In this document: positions 47,037-59,855 of the stretch, in pieces
How positions within the stretch are numbered: position 1 is the stretch's first letter
Layout of the letters: each line of letters begins with the position of its first letter
From: Taenia hydatigena
Taxonomy: Eukaryota; Platyhelminthes; Cestoda; Cyclophyllidea; Taeniidae
Length of the DNA: 64,000 bases
Assembly: GCA_036345935.2 (NCBI GenBank)
Contig: JADWOT020000180.1
Coordinates: 21,672-85,671 of the forward strand
Direction of reading: 5' to 3'
Program-made: the position numbers and the translations under genes
The notes under the pieces: model-generated
Told to the model about the DNA's origin: nothing
The model's input: the letters and a program-made list of their open reading frames with translations, nothing else
The model's database searches: none

Positions 47037-48100
47037 CATACCCCCTTTGTATGATCTTAGAGTGAAATATATTTGTACACATTTTAATGCGCTAAGTTCC
47101 GCTGATATATGAGGCTTTAGGAATGGGATACTCATTAGCTTGAAAGCAGACAGCAGTCGCATTGTTGTTTTGGGGTTTGACAACCTTCCAAAAGATGCGC
47201 CTTCTTTGACCGTTCCACAACATCACAAGTCGGTATTATTGGTGATTTTTCACGTCAAAGATCGCTATTCGTGCACTATAAATGGGAGATAGCGTTTCCT
47301 CCTTGTGACCCAGAGCTGAGACTGGCTCAGGTTACAGCGTTACGGCTGCGCATAATTTGCCGACATTGGAGTCAAGTATCCTGCCACCTCCATTTCCTGA
47401 TTACACTGGATGGCACTGGATGGTCCAAGCACCGAAGCACAGCAAGCGAACTCTGTTATTCATCCAAGTTATTGGCATTTGATTAAAAAACCATATTATT
47501 TTGCTATCGGCTTTAAGAATGAAGTCTGGATATCCATCGCCTCAACTTCGGGAACACTAGCAAGTGCACTTTTTGCCTCACAGATAGGAAGATTTCCAAT
47601 AAAAGACGAAAATAAGTCAGAGGAAAGGCGAAAAGAAAGGCAGATTCGGTTAATAGTGGAAAACATGAGAAACTCCGAAGTAAGGCCAAAACCGGCCCTT
47701 TAAATTCTGTTAGTAGTTAAGACCAAATCCATTTAGAGTAGAAAGACTGGATTAGGCTATTAACTATTTCCGGTAACCTCCTAATTGAACCAACTTGTCC
47801 ATGTAGCACTCGGTTTATTTGACTTGGCTAATGCATTTTCGGTCTAGTGAATAATTTCCGTTTATTGTGAACCGCTAATGATGTGCACTGCTTTGTGTTT
47901 TTTGTAAACCATACCAATTAATCTGGCAAATTGCATAACTGATGTTAAAAATTCTAGGCAATGAAATTAAAGCGAAATAGTGATGCAAAGGACGGATTTT
48001 TCACTAATCCTAAGTCGCATCCTAAAATTTACAATTCATGTCAACTGGAATAACCCACGACTCTATTTTTGATGGCATACAATTGCACAAATAAAATAGC

Positions 48101-48391
48101 AGATGATGTTGCCGCAGACGGTTCTTTCCTTTCCCCTTCTTCCCTTCCATCCCTGCCATGAGAAGGTTTGGATATTTCTAGCCACCTTCATTACAGCACA
48201 GGACAGATATGCAGTGACAGAACCAAAGTATTAACGACTGAGGAGACTCAGACTCAGGAAACCTACCACGTGTGTCAACGACCAGGCCAAAATTGTTTTC
48301 CTCCTCTTGCCTACAAAGCGCATTTGAAGAGCATAGGTGTTACGGTTATTGTCAACTCTAGAAGGTCACGTGATATAGCACTGAGGAATAG
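48101..48391 (+). repeat. Diverged partial copy of E internal sequence
   Basis: Positions 48,280-48,350 resemble 46,175-46,245 (pattern AAAATTGT, CCTCC, TGCCTACAAA, then GCATAGGTGTTACGG versus ACATAAGTATTACAA). It leads into diverged alpha- and beta-like segments, so a second, older E unit may begin here. Confidence 0.45.
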
Positions 48392-48574
48392 GGCACTACC
48401 ATCGCAGGATTTGTTGTGTCTCATATGTGCGACTTACTGTGGATCGACAAGTCCGAGGTTGAGCACAATGCCTTCCGCACATTCCTGTTCCAAAAGTGTT
48501 TATTCATCTCGAACCATTACAACGATTTAAAGCCTGACCTGATTTTCTTTGTCAAGCATGCTTCAAGGCCATGA
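48392..48574 (+). pseudogene. Alpha-like segment, distant copy
   Basis: An open stretch of 60 codons between stops, without a credible start, reads MCDLLWIDKSEVEHNAFR and ISNHYNDLKPDLIFFVK. It aligns with the alpha core (LW, EV, F, ISN, N at the same spacing) and with the start of beta. CDLLW also recalls the PPP phosphatase signature, but the homology to alpha explains it better. Confidence 0.35.
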
Positions 48575-48789
48575 AACTACTTCTGCGACTCCAGAACGAT
48601 GCGGATTTTAGCATGGATAGGAAAGCTTTGGTCCTGAATCCTCTGACTTTGCTGCGAGTTGACATTAGGGCGTTGAATTCACAAAAATGCTGTGGTTATG
48701 ACGTGCTCATACGTCTCCTTCGATCATGCCAAGAATGCGAATTTTGTCACCTTTCTAAATGTGTTATATGCAACAAATTTGAACTATAA
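48571..48789 (+). pseudogene. Beta-like segment, distant copy
   Basis: A 72-codon frame with DADFSMDRKAL and CCGYDVLIRLL, equivalent to DADFRQV and CRAVDVLMRSR. The DNA shares GATGCGGATTTTAG and GACGTGCTCAT with 43,890-44,010. It is considerably more diverged than the two E arms are from each other. Confidence 0.3.
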
Positions 48790-51700
48790 AAGTGTCCAAC
48801 TTCTAGAAACTTACAGGATATAGTGGCATTTTAACAAACGACAATAATAAGTGCGAAATTTTAGAGGCTACCAAATGTTTTGATTGTGTGCATTAAGCCT
48901 GGAAACAGATTTAGCATGGTTGTGTGGCAAATTTGAGCCACGCTATGACGGATTGTGCCCAAGTAATGCAGGTAAATGAGTTAATGTGCAGAATGCCTCC
49001 AACATTCACGATGATGTGCATTTATTTTTTGCATATCTAACAATGTAATGCCATTATAATTGGCGCTGACATCTATTAAGCACTTATGATAAAATGAAGT
49101 TGTAGTGCTCCAACCGTCTCTAAGGCATGCGAATTGGATAACTACAAGCACTGGTGGAGGATATTGGCTACTTGAACAAAATTGCAGACCTTGAGGACTG
49201 TAGAGTCCGTGTAGTGAGAAGTTCAGTTAAGCTGGCTTCGAAGGATTACACCGCACCACCACATCCCAGCCAACATTGTTCCCTGTGAAGAGCACATAAA
49301 CGTAACTCGTGTGTATTTTGCTCTGCCTGTACAAATGTCAATTTCTCCCTAATTGGAGAAATGCTCTTAATATTATGTCTTGCTAAGAAGTGCTGCGCCA
49401 AGTGGCTTAACTCAAGGGAATGCTGAAATTTTGGATTAAAATATCATCAAGCATTGACCACTGATCGTAAAAAGGAAAGTCTTCTTTGATTTAGTGCACC
49501 TAGTGAAAATCCGCACAAATCTGCTGCGTCATGTGCACAACTCTAACCTTCTTAAATAAACTTGTGTAAAATCGCAAAACGCTTCTTTAAAGCGCTCCTG
49601 ACTGACCATCAACCTAATGGCCACCTGTTTCTGAGTATCAGGCCTGAAAGACCAACTGAAAGACGAATTGAAGCCCTCGAGGAAACAGTAAAATGTAATG
49701 GGGAGTGAGATTGATGCTCTCCATAGTGATTGACAATTTTGACTCAGCCACCATGTAAACGTGATTCCTCTTGCCTTTTGAGCACATTTTACTCGAACGG
49801 ATGTCCCTCAAATCTGACTGCAATCGGGTTGAACTCTAATAACACCAATGGTTGTCATGGGGAGGTCAGATGCTCCAGGAGTGAAGTGGATGGGATAGAT
49901 TGACGCACTGCATGGACTTCAATGCTGCCGCATTCATCTGAGCAAATCAAAGCATTGCTATTCTAGGGATTAATTGGGTTTTTCGAACCTCAGCAATCAC
50001 CTCGGGCGTGACGATTGAACCCTCTTCAACAGGCACAATTAGTCCCACTTTTAAACAAGTAAAGTGGTGAAACACGATTCAACTTACAGTTGATTAATAT
50101 GACGAAACACTTCTGTTATTACGGCTAATTCCAGCTTCTTCCGCTTCTCAACTGCAAGGCAATAAGCAATCAAAACAAATATTTGTCGAAGAAGTGAGGA
50201 ATTAGGGCGCAATGCCAAATCTCACGAGATATAGTCATTTTGCATTGCATGGTCGAAGAAACGTCGTTAAGTTTTTACAGAAGAATGTTCGTTAGAAGCA
50301 AAATAAGGTCCAAGCAAATAGTCACTTAGACCTCTGTGAAGACAATCAACCTCACCCTCTATCGACTGTGCTGTGATACGACAATGCATCATCACTGCTT
50401 GCGTGTTGTCGCATAAGGCAGAATAAGGCCTAAGAAGGAAAAGGTGTTTTGAATCGGGTTTAAGATTAGATAAAGCCTAGAAGAAGGAAGATGGTTGAAA
50501 CTACAGCACAAGGGGCACGACTACCCTGATAGGGACCAATCAACCCTTCTCAGTTGGCTAGCGCACTGTCATGCATCATCATTGCCCATACACAGTGTCA
50601 ATGCCAATAACAATACCAACACTCTAGGTAATTATTTCATGTCAGCATATGGATTACTAACTTTATTGAAGGAAGCGAACTTCTGCGAATGGTTTGGGCA
50701 TCATTCTGCAGGATTTGTACCTCCTAGTTATTCTTCTTGCGGATCGATGCGATTGGGTGACTAGTGAACCTCCAGTTGTGCAACACCGAAGCCAAGTCGT
50801 AACAACCGATTCCAGATTCTTTAAATTGCAATTTCGAAATCTTATTCTCGGCATTGGGATTTAATGTTGTGCAAAGATGAAATCCTTACCGCGCTGTTCA
50901 AGACCAGAGAAGGATCTTCCTTTAATACCAAAACGCTATAAAGCAGAGCATAAAACTTTGCATCGTCGTGCTACTTGTCATTTGTGGAAGTGAAGAGTAA
51001 AGTAACAAATTCTAAACGGTTTGCAGAAATATTGCTTAACCATCAGAGCTTGTATCGTAGTGTTTTAAAATCAGGACATTTAGGCAAGTGGTTTACTGTA
51101 CGAACAACATTTCAGTGGTGAGGAGGGAGGGACGCAAACCTTTTCTTTCTCTTCTGACGTTGCAAACGAAGAGCACTGATTTTGACTGTCCAAACAAATC
51201 ATCTCATCAGTGGTAGCTCTATGATTGACAACGCATTGCAAAGGTTTTCTCTGTGAGAGATTTTTGGTGAATATTTTTGGTGACATATCCGCAGGAAGAA
51301 GTAGCTGGAAAAAAGCACTCTTCGTTGACAGAAAAATTTAAAAGGGCTTTAGAAATAAGGCGTTTTTCGTTTTCCTACAACTTCTTTTAAGTTCTCATCA
51401 GCCAGAAATCTTTCACATTGGTTTATTCTCATCTTAAGTGATTCAAGTGTGACGTTTTTAGGACTTTCAGTGAGTTAAATCAAGTGAACTGTTAATAAAT
51501 TGGTTAGAAGGCTGTTTTGCTGTGGGCGATGTCAATTTCCACCCTCCTGTTTTAATGATTATGGCATTTAAAGCTAAGTAGTTTTGGCTTGCTAACTAAG
51601 GCATTTTATCTTCGCTTTAGTGGCAGAAGAATGCTGCTGAACGAGATTTCGAGATTGCAGATTAAGCTCTAGAAATACACTTTTGCAATGAATAGGCGAG

Positions 51701-51835
51701 TCCAGACCATGATTGTTTGCAAAAAAGTTGGCTGTTGTCATAAATTATACCAAAACTAATGACTGTAAAGTATATTTTTGCCCTTTTCTTGATTATAATA
51801 GACACCAAATATTCCACATCTAATGTTGTCATCAA
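48790..51835. other. Unassigned single-copy stretch
   Basis: No repeat partner, motif or frame above chance length seen in about 3 kb. Confidence 0.5.
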
Positions 51836-51839
51836 AATT

Positions 51840-51965
51840 ATTCGTCGGAGTAGTAAAGAACTGGAACCCATGCCGTTAAGCGGGGTAGGTAGACTTGGAC
51901 TCATTAGTTCCACTTTTTGGTCAGGGATATTTTGCAGTGATGGATCAAGCAATCACAAGAGCGAG
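51840..51965 (+). repeat. Repeat unit B, 3' tail fragment
   Basis: Matches 62,710-62,830 (AAAGA-x-x-T-x-GAA box, GGACT, TTTGGTC, GATC(A)AGCAATCACAA) and partly 26,285-26,330. It precedes unit C at 52,480, the same B-to-C order as at 62.8 kb. Confidence 0.7.
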
Positions 51966-52479
51966 ATGAGACCTGGCTTTGTCATCGATATTAGCAGAGG
52001 CTCTCTCTTCCTTTTCTTCTTCCATCGTTCCCTTTTTTACCCATTTTTATCGTGTCGCCTTCTTTCTTTCTGTCTTTTGTTATCCTAATGCCCCTCTTCC
52101 TTTCCGTAACTTTAACTCCTTACAGCCTACTAGTGGATTCTTCTATCAAAGGTAAGTCACACGCAATTTTCGTGTATCGAAGTAGACGCCAAAATAAACG
52201 CGCAATGCATTGGTGCAAATGCATTTGCATAATCTTTTCTCCTTAAAGTGGATTCAACGTTTAAGCTGTTATAAATCATCTTTACTGCTGCTCTCAACCT
52301 GCGTTTAAGATCCGGATAGAATATCCTGAGAAGAAATACACTAAATTTGCAAATATTTACCTGCTTCTCTGGACATGCCTTAACCAGACTCACCTAACTG
52401 ATGGTTCTTGCTGAGAAGGTGAAGGGAAATCGGAAAACATAGCGAGTGCAGAAAAGCCTTACCCAACCTACTGTAAATT
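51966..52479. other. Pyrimidine-rich stretch between B tail and C
   Basis: Strongly C+T-rich from 51,990 to 52,110 on the plus strand. It is absent in the 62.8 kb copy, where B tail and C are nearly contiguous. No gene seen. Confidence 0.45.
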
Positions 52480-54040
52480 ACAGAAATTTTAACTCGCTTT
52501 TCTGCAATAATTCCTTTTTTTTAGTTGTACGCATTATAAGTTATTAATCCCAATTCGCTTTTGATCGTAGGCTTAATGATTTGTATGTTACTTTGCGAGG
52601 TCAAACGTCTCTCCTCGCCGCAATCACAGCAACGCCTACGAGGCAGAAGCTTACTGCACTATGAAATCTTGCTAAGTCGCACAAGTGGGATGTTAGCCAT
52701 CATATGAGGAACTCTACCAAGAAGTTAAACAGGCCATTCTTGACAGAAAAGTTCCAACTTATGTTAAATGGGAATAAACTACTGACACCTAATCCGCCTT
52801 GCTTGAATCCAAAACTTGTGTTTTTTTCCTATCTATTTTGTAAGGACGATGTGGATCGCAAAAAGACAAGCAAACGCACTAGTGCACTGTGCTTAAACTT
52901 GATTTGCAGTGGGCTTGATCCCCTTCGACCGCTCCTACTTATTTCTTTTCAGTAGGACCACAAAACCAACATGTATGGGTCGACAAGATGATGTGTTTAA
53001 AATACGCCTGATTGAACAACATGTATCACTTAAAAAATAATTTTTTTTCTTTTAGCGACAGTTTTGCCTGTGAAATACTGTATTTACTGACATCGTTTTC
53101 ACTTGTTGTCTGAGCGTTACTTGACAGAAACACCTAAGCCCCATGGTGAGGTGATTTCGATCCTACAGTGCAGATTTATCCGCGCATTTTTATTATTGTT
53201 ATTAGTCAAATATTGGATTTGGCATTATTATTTGGATTACTTTGCCTAGTGGTGTAGGAGTAAGGACACGACCAATGCGTTCGTACCCATTGTATAGCCA
53301 AGATAGATGTTCGAAGCAGACTGATCATGGATTTAATTCCGACTTGTAGACCGGTCTTGATGTTTTGCCAAGGAGATGTCGGTAAGGTAGAGTACTGCCA
53401 AAAGCGCGGTGGAAGAAGAAGGCTTTCCTGAGTTGGCAAGTGTTAGGTGCAACTTTCCTGTGCTCTATTCGCTGCCGACTTCAGATGATGTGGCTACGGG
53501 AAAGTAACTGCGATCTGCATAAAAACTGCCATACTTACCTACCGACAGCTTTGAGTTGGGCTCGTGTTCACGTTGGCGTAATCTCACTAACCGTCTAGCC
53601 TGATGTCCATTCCACAACGCAGGGAAGTGTACAAGAAGAGTCTCAATAAGTCGCTTACAGCTGGCCAAAGGAGACAGCCTGGTTGTGAGCCTGGGTAAAT
53701 GAAGACTTTTGGAGGCGCCAATCTGTAGCGGCTGAATGCTCTTATTGTGTGTCCTTTCGCTGTGAAAACAGATCAGCAGATATGAAATGGTGCACGCAAG
53801 TACTGAGACTGTGGATATGGATGGATTTTCAATGGTCGAATCAATAGACGAAAATCCATTGATTGTGGCGAATGTACGGTGTAAATCTGAACCGCTGACG
53901 TAATCATTGCAGGCTTGGTGGCAGAACTTTATAACAAATTAGGTTTCCTTTTTTATTCAACGCATCTTTTGACTTTCACACGCCATCTGCTAGCATTCAT
54001 GTAATCATTTCAGCATAGCCTTCTTAGTCCGAGGAGGAAT
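52480..54040 (+). repeat. Repeat unit C, copy 2 (longest)
   Basis: Matches 40,100-41,400 and 62,840-64,000. It contains an acceptor-like ACTTATTTCTTTTCAG at 52,952 and a hairpin at 53,821-53,859. The CTGCTAGCATTCAT box at 53,988-54,001 equals the last bases of the window, so copy 3 continues beyond the window end. Confidence 0.8.
53821..53859. other. Hairpin inside unit C
   Basis: ATGGATTTTC and GAAAATCCAT form a perfect 10-bp stem with a 19-base loop. In copy 3 (63,857-63,895) the loop GGTCGAATCAATAGAC is conserved but the left arm has two changes, so the loop is better kept than the stem. Confidence 0.65.
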
Positions 54041-57000
54041 GGTAGCATGATTACATCCATGAAAGCTACCAAACTGCTAAATTTCATGATTTGCAAATTC
54101 TAATAATCGACTCTTTAAGGCTTAAACTATCACGCGGATGTCATTTGAGGTAAATGAAGATGGTAACTTTGATATAGATCACAGTCGCCTCCTCAGGCAG
54201 CTCTCCTACTTCAACCCCGATTTCAACAACACACAATTTTTTTACAGCTCTTAACTGCAAATTAGCGCATTTAAATATTTCTTATTTCCTGTTCTAAATT
54301 AACCTGATTTTAATTATGCAAAGGTGTGTTGATGCGGAAAATAGACGTCAGTGCAGCCTCCCATCAATCCCCGTTCGCTTCACCCACCCTTTCTGTAGAC
54401 CCACTGCAAAGATCATAACCAATTCCTTTAAGGCACAGAAGGTCTGAGTGCTTGTTGGGCTCGATTTCCAGTTGTGCCACTGACACTAGCATAAGGCCAG
54501 TAGCGAATTAGGTGTTCTCCCATTGGGATGCTGAGGTGTGGCGCCCAGTGACCACTCCAAGGCCACCAAACTGCAAGTTGGGTTCAGATTGCCTTTACCA
54601 TTCTAATAAAATCAACACTTTTTTGTCCGCCTAATTTGATTTTATTGAGTGCGTCTAAGGTTCAAGTCGGCACAACTGGTCGTCCTTGCCCAATGAATGA
54701 ACCGTGTCACGCATATGTGACGCAAAGGAATGGTTGCACATTTGAAGTGACAACAACCTCTAATTTTATAAATCGTTTGACATTACAGCAACGGGAAAAG
54801 GCATATCTTATATTTTGCTAAAATCGTTTGCTGCTTAGAAGCTGACGTGTTCGCGAATGTTGATTTGCAATGCCTATGTAGAAAAGTTTAATGTCACACA
54901 TTTTGCCTAATCGGAAATAAGGCACTGCGAATGATTCGCTTTCAACCTTTGCAAAAATTGCTTTGTTGTTTTTAAATGCACTTGTCGTGAGCAGCAATAT
55001 GTTCTCCTCGAGTCAAGTACGTTTACGGTCTAGTTCAGATATGCCCTCAGTGGAACTGGATGCACACGCCTTAAACATTTCCACGATGAAGAATAAGACA
55101 AATAAAATCATATCTTCTTTACGCCTTCACCAACGGAATTAATGCCTAAATGTTAAACAATGAAAATGAGATGGGCTATCAAGCTAGAACTTAAAAGTTC
55201 TCGATAATCTTTGCATCATTTTAGCAAGTTTGAGATCACACAATCAGTTAGCAAGGTCATAGCTCCTCAAAGCTTCCTCTGAGACAAGAGAAGTTATAAC
55301 ACATGAGGGAAATACATTTGTTTGGTAAACAGAAGGAAAAATTCGGGGTGGTAGCATGACCTGGATGCTAGTTTACTTAGTGCTGACAAAACAGCTAACC
55401 GATTTCCCACAATAGGAGATGGAATTTAGGCAAACAGCGAAGTGTTACAAAATGATTTATTCGATTAACTGTTAAGTGCCTTAAATTCGCTTGATATTAC
55501 CACGCAATCTTGATCAATGTGCATACAGTGGAGTTTTGAAGCACTGCGCGATCTACAGCGAGTGGAATCTGCAGAAATCAGCCAGTGCAAGCTCTTAGGC
55601 GAAGGAAGTGAGATTCCACCTCCGTGTTGTCGATTCATTCCACAAATTAAATGGTATGAACAACATTTTGCGGACTCCATTTAGGACAATTAGTTGGTAG
55701 CTGGAATCCCTCACCTCAATTTTTACGCCTTTTGCAAAAATACAAACCAGGAATGAAATGTCGACAATACTCAGGCATAATTAAATGGACAAGTAACTGA
55801 TGTGCGTGGATTCGAAAGCAGAATTTTTCATCTTCCATTTATTCAAGATGGTGCAGACTAGCATGCAACTTACGGTACAAAAACACCCAACTTTTGTGTT
55901 TCTAGATAGAAGGGGGTAAATGTGTGCAAGGCCATATGTAGTCTGAATCAACAGGGAAAGAAGGGATGCGGTGAGATGCCTGCTAACATGAAGAGTCGTT
56001 AACGTGTGCCACGTAACATCAACCCACAGCAAATTATCTGGGCCTAAGACTTTTAGACAGAGAAGAAAACCTGGCTTTTCTACCAGTGTTTCAATCCGGC
56101 GGTGAATAACCATCTTTCTCCTTTTCTAAGACAGTGTGATGCTACATTTGAAATTCTAGGCCAGTATTTTGTCATAATTGTATCGCTGTTTATTCGATAA
56201 CGGCAACAAATAAGCGTCATTGGGCGAATTCAGACACTCTGCTGCCACTCAACAAGGAACATGAGTAGTAGGCGCAGCCAAAACAACGCATCTTAACTAG
56301 GTTTTTGCGTGAGAACCATTAAACCTTTTGAGTGCAGACACAGATGGTTTCGAAGCTAGTTGATGACAATCATGGTGAGAATCGGCGTCAGGCGCATTAG
56401 AGTTTTAATTAGGTGAAAGACACAGCTGTGCTACTTATATCGCCCATGAGTAGCACTCAATACGGCAGTGGTCAGTATTTCATTAGTCCTCTGTAAAGGC
56501 CATCATCATCCACCCCTTATCTTCTGCAGAATTTTGGTTCCTTGTGGTCCACTTCGCTTGCTCTGTCACATTCCTCTCGAACATCGCTGGCAAATTAGTC
56601 GCCCTTTCGACAGGGAAATATTGTGCACCGACATCAGATAAGTAAGTCTGACAGAACGAGGCAAGTGTCGGTACAATGTTCTGCATTTTACGCATCAAAG
56701 TGGCATCTGTAATATTGGCATTGAATATGTGGTCTATTTTTGTAGGCGGTGTCTAACTCTAACGCAACTGCTTGACATGTGATACCGCTGCACCTCACAC
56801 CCATTGCCTACAAAGCTGTCACACAGCTATTTATTGTGTGCCACACTGTTTTCGTAAACACGTCGCCTTTGACGAACAACACACATAAAAGTGAGAACCG
56901 TTAAATATGACTAGATCTTGAGTGTGGTACCTTCACACAAACACCCTGAATTCCACCAAAATATGAGCTAAACACCGCACCAACCGCCAACTCAATCAAA

Positions 57001-57344
57001 GTGTTAGCACCATACAGAGAAGGACCCGATAGCTCCGATTTGAGGTAAATTCACTAATGCAGCGTGGGCAGATATGACCTCCTCCCAATGCCACATATTC
57101 CCCTAAAAACCCAGAAGTAGAGCACAAAAACCACTTCGGCGAATTTGGGCCCACGTCTAAAAGAATGCTAAGCATTTTAAGAAAATTGAAGCAGTTCAGA
57201 CGCCCTCCATTGCGCCAACTGATACGATCGAGGAGACACGATATGCATGGTCTCGGTGTTGATACTGAAGACATGGGGACTACTGTCACCAATTGGGGTG
57301 ATTTTGCGACTTCTTCGACTCCGGCTTAGTAAATTTAAGCATGC
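54041..57344. other. Mostly unassigned stretch
   Basis: Contains a near-palindrome GTCACGCATATGTGAC at 54,706-54,721 that resembles the repeat F palindrome, and one candidate exon listed separately. No other structure seen. Confidence 0.45.
56996..57156 (-). other. Candidate exon-like open segment (CxxC)
   Basis: On the minus strand an acceptor-like CATTCTTTTAG is followed by an open segment reading GPNSPKWFLCSTSGFLGEYV, then GGGHICPRCISEF, ending in TGA. The CPRC pair and an upstream cysteine could be part of a zinc site. There is one copy only and its length is within chance, so this is a weak call. Confidence 0.2.
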
Positions 57345-57347
57345 CAA

Positions 57348-58130
57348 AGTGAAGTGTAAGAACTTCGAAAACGGTGGTGGAAGTAGGGAATAAAGATAGC
57401 TAGAGAGAAGCCGTAGGACACTTTTGTTTAGTCTATTTTGCATGAATGATTCCCTCAATCAATCATATTTGAAAGGTAAGATGTTATCACCGATTTCTCA
57501 AACCACTTCCCTTTAAAACCTATTGCACTTTAACTCGCTGTTATCCAGTTTAAGCTCTTACCTAGTCTTTGTTAACAATGAAAATGATTGTCGTATTTTG
57601 CTGTTCCTAAACAAAATACCACTGCAGTAGAAATCAGGCCTTCCATCACCAATTAAGGAAAGAATTAGAAGCTTAACGCACCTGCTTTAGCAAGCTTGAC
57701 TCTTGAAAACTCAGGAAATTATCCACAGAAGTGGTAGAAGATTGTTTGAAGACAAAAATAGTAAGCGAAAGCTTGAAATCAAGAAGATACACGGGTTTTG
57801 TAAGGTTTCGCTCAACAATGCATAAAGCCCATTGCACCTCGCACCCTGTCGTTTGTCTAATTAACCCTTAACTAATCTATCTTCCTCTTCCTTACACTCG
57901 TTGCTTAAAAAGCTTGTCATGCAAATCTCAAACCCTCCGCATACCTAAGGGCTGTCCTAGTAGGATTTACTTCAACCACATCCAACTAGAAAAGTGCCAA
58001 CCTAGGCTTCTTTACACTTTGTTTCCCGATTCGGCTACTTCTGCGCCGTCAAGTTCATGCTCAACAGAAGGGCATAGGATGGTGGTGTAAATGAGGCACT
58101 AGCCTTGTAGGTAACTCCGATTGCAGAATA
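57348..58130 (+). repeat. Repeat unit A, deleted copy
   Basis: Matches 22,345-22,760 and then 23,855-24,100, so about 1.1 kb of the unit is missing at roughly 57,775. It continues without a gap into unit B and on to unit C, the only place where A, B and C are contiguous. Confidence 0.75.
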
Positions 58131-58613
58131 CTTGAGCATCTTGCAATAGTCTTTACGAAAATGATTCGAAGACCACTTGCAATGGCAAACGTTTCTTCAA
58201 GGCATCACAGTGTCCTGAGAGCAGCGGAAAGATATAATGTGCAATTTGACAATATGAGCTAGGGATATGGCCAAATAGTCACAGTGCAAAGTGCATAAGA
58301 TTTTATGAGCATTTAAAGTAGCAGAGGAAATAAGCAATTCTAATCTTTCATGACTTTTGCTGGCTTCTACTATAATTTCAATTTGCGCAATACGCGGCCC
58401 CATTCTTCTGTAATTTGAAGTGCCAAAATCAGCAAAGCCTCAGAATAACGGATCAAACTGAGGGCTAAAGTGAGGTTTATCGAGCATCCTTAGACGCAAC
58501 AATCAATGCCGTCGAATACACGGCTTTCCAAATTTTCATGCTGTTTCCTGATAAAGGCTTTTGAGAGTATATTCCTGCTGTTTGAAATCGTTTTACTATA
58601 CGCAAAGTCTCTT

Positions 58614-58862
58614 TTGATTTCCCACTTGGCTACTCACAGAGAGAATGTAGTCAAGTCAAAATCGAAGCCAGTTCTCTTACTTCTCGGTAAACAAATGCGT
58701 GACGAACCTTTGCATCATGCATATGGGTGCGTGGAACAAGGCGATGATCTGTGCCTTGCCCATTACTCACATTGGAACCGCTACCATACAGTCGGTTTTT
58801 TCGTACCACCAGCAGAGTATCTGTCGCCGAGCCTCAATTCAACGGTCGGCAGGTCGGAGTGA
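58614..58862 (+). pseudogene. Decayed coding-like segment, unit B (RDEPLHHAY frame)
   Basis: Counterpart of 787-1035, within an open frame from 58,506. The last 55 codons share RDEPLHHAY, RYHTVG and PPAEYLSPSLNSTVGRSE and end at the same TGA. Upstream the two copies diverge quickly, as expected at an exon edge or where constraint ends. Product unknown. Confidence 0.35.
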
Positions 58863-59346
58863 ATGATGAGCGCAGTAGTGAGGCCGCTACTTAGTAACAA
58901 CTGATTGGAGGAGACACGTTCTCACTTCATTCCTTATTACCATTACTGCTTTGTTACTACGCTAGAGTCAGGCGTAGACACTGACACCCGCTTCGACATC
59001 CCTAAAGATGCCTTCTAATCTTCTAGGTTGCAAGGGAACCGATAATCCTCCTCAGTACTTCCTTGAGCACTCTCCATTAACTGCTTGAAGCAGTTTAGCT
59101 TAAAAGTGCGAATTCACCGAGGGCGGTGATAGTGTTCCTGCCATAGTGGGTTTCTATTAATTGCGCGTGCAGTTGCTTGAAATTAACATATATCCGCATT
59201 ATCTGCATCGAGTTGTTTCATTTAAAAAGATTTTTGCTAATTAGGTAGCTGAATGCTAAAGTATTTTCTAAGGCAAAGCAAGGGCACGCTGCGATTTGTA
59301 TTAGTTTAGCCAACATCTTACAGATATGTATATATACCTGTCCACC

Positions 59347-59375
59347 TCACGTCACGTCATGTCACGTCACGTCAC
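59347..59375. repeat. CGTCA pentamer tandem tract
   Basis: Counterpart of 1506-1528 with one additional pentamer, TCACGTCACGTCAT followed by three more units. Confidence 0.8.
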
Positions 59376-59855
59376 AAGGCACTTTAGCAACTTCGTGCAT
59401 TATGCCCCAAAACCACATTCTAAAATCTAGCAGGTTTTCCATTAGTGATGAATAAGTCAGCATAATCTTATCATAAATTAAAAGAATGCGCCTTGAGGAC
59501 TTGTACACATCTTTTCAAACAGACCTGAGTAGCATTTGGGAGTTTGTGTTGATCGTTGGGCTTTGCTGATTGGATTGGTTTAAAGAGTGATTAGAAGTGG
59601 ATGATGATCACCTGTCCCATAAAAGATGCTCCATTTGGGGAGTCCTTATCAGATTTTGCTAAGTAATGTCTCAGGTCGGTTTCATTAACTCTGCGTTTGT
59701 TAAATGGCTTTATTAAGTCCTTTAAATATTCATGTTCTCTCCGGCAGTTGCCAAAATTTAACATTAAGCGTTCTGTTTAGGAGGAGCCAACAGAGGAGCG
59801 TTTAAATAAAGACCCTTCCATTCAAGCTCTCGGTATCCACCACAGTGTGAAGGAC

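Larger units (their letters stand above)
43340..48100 (+). repeat. Repeat unit E, right copy (most complete)
   Basis: Positions 43,340-47,037 pair with the inverted left arm and 46,470-48,100 with the direct copy at 34,368-35,967. Order along the plus strand is alpha, beta, about 2.7 kb of non-coding sequence, the 296-bp exon-like block, and the tail. Of the copies here it is the one that contains every part. Confidence 0.9.

Noticed and set aside
48420..48450. CDLLW resembling the PPP phosphatase signature
   Set aside because: The surrounding residues do not follow the phosphatase pattern, and the segment is homologous to the alpha segment, which lacks that motif.
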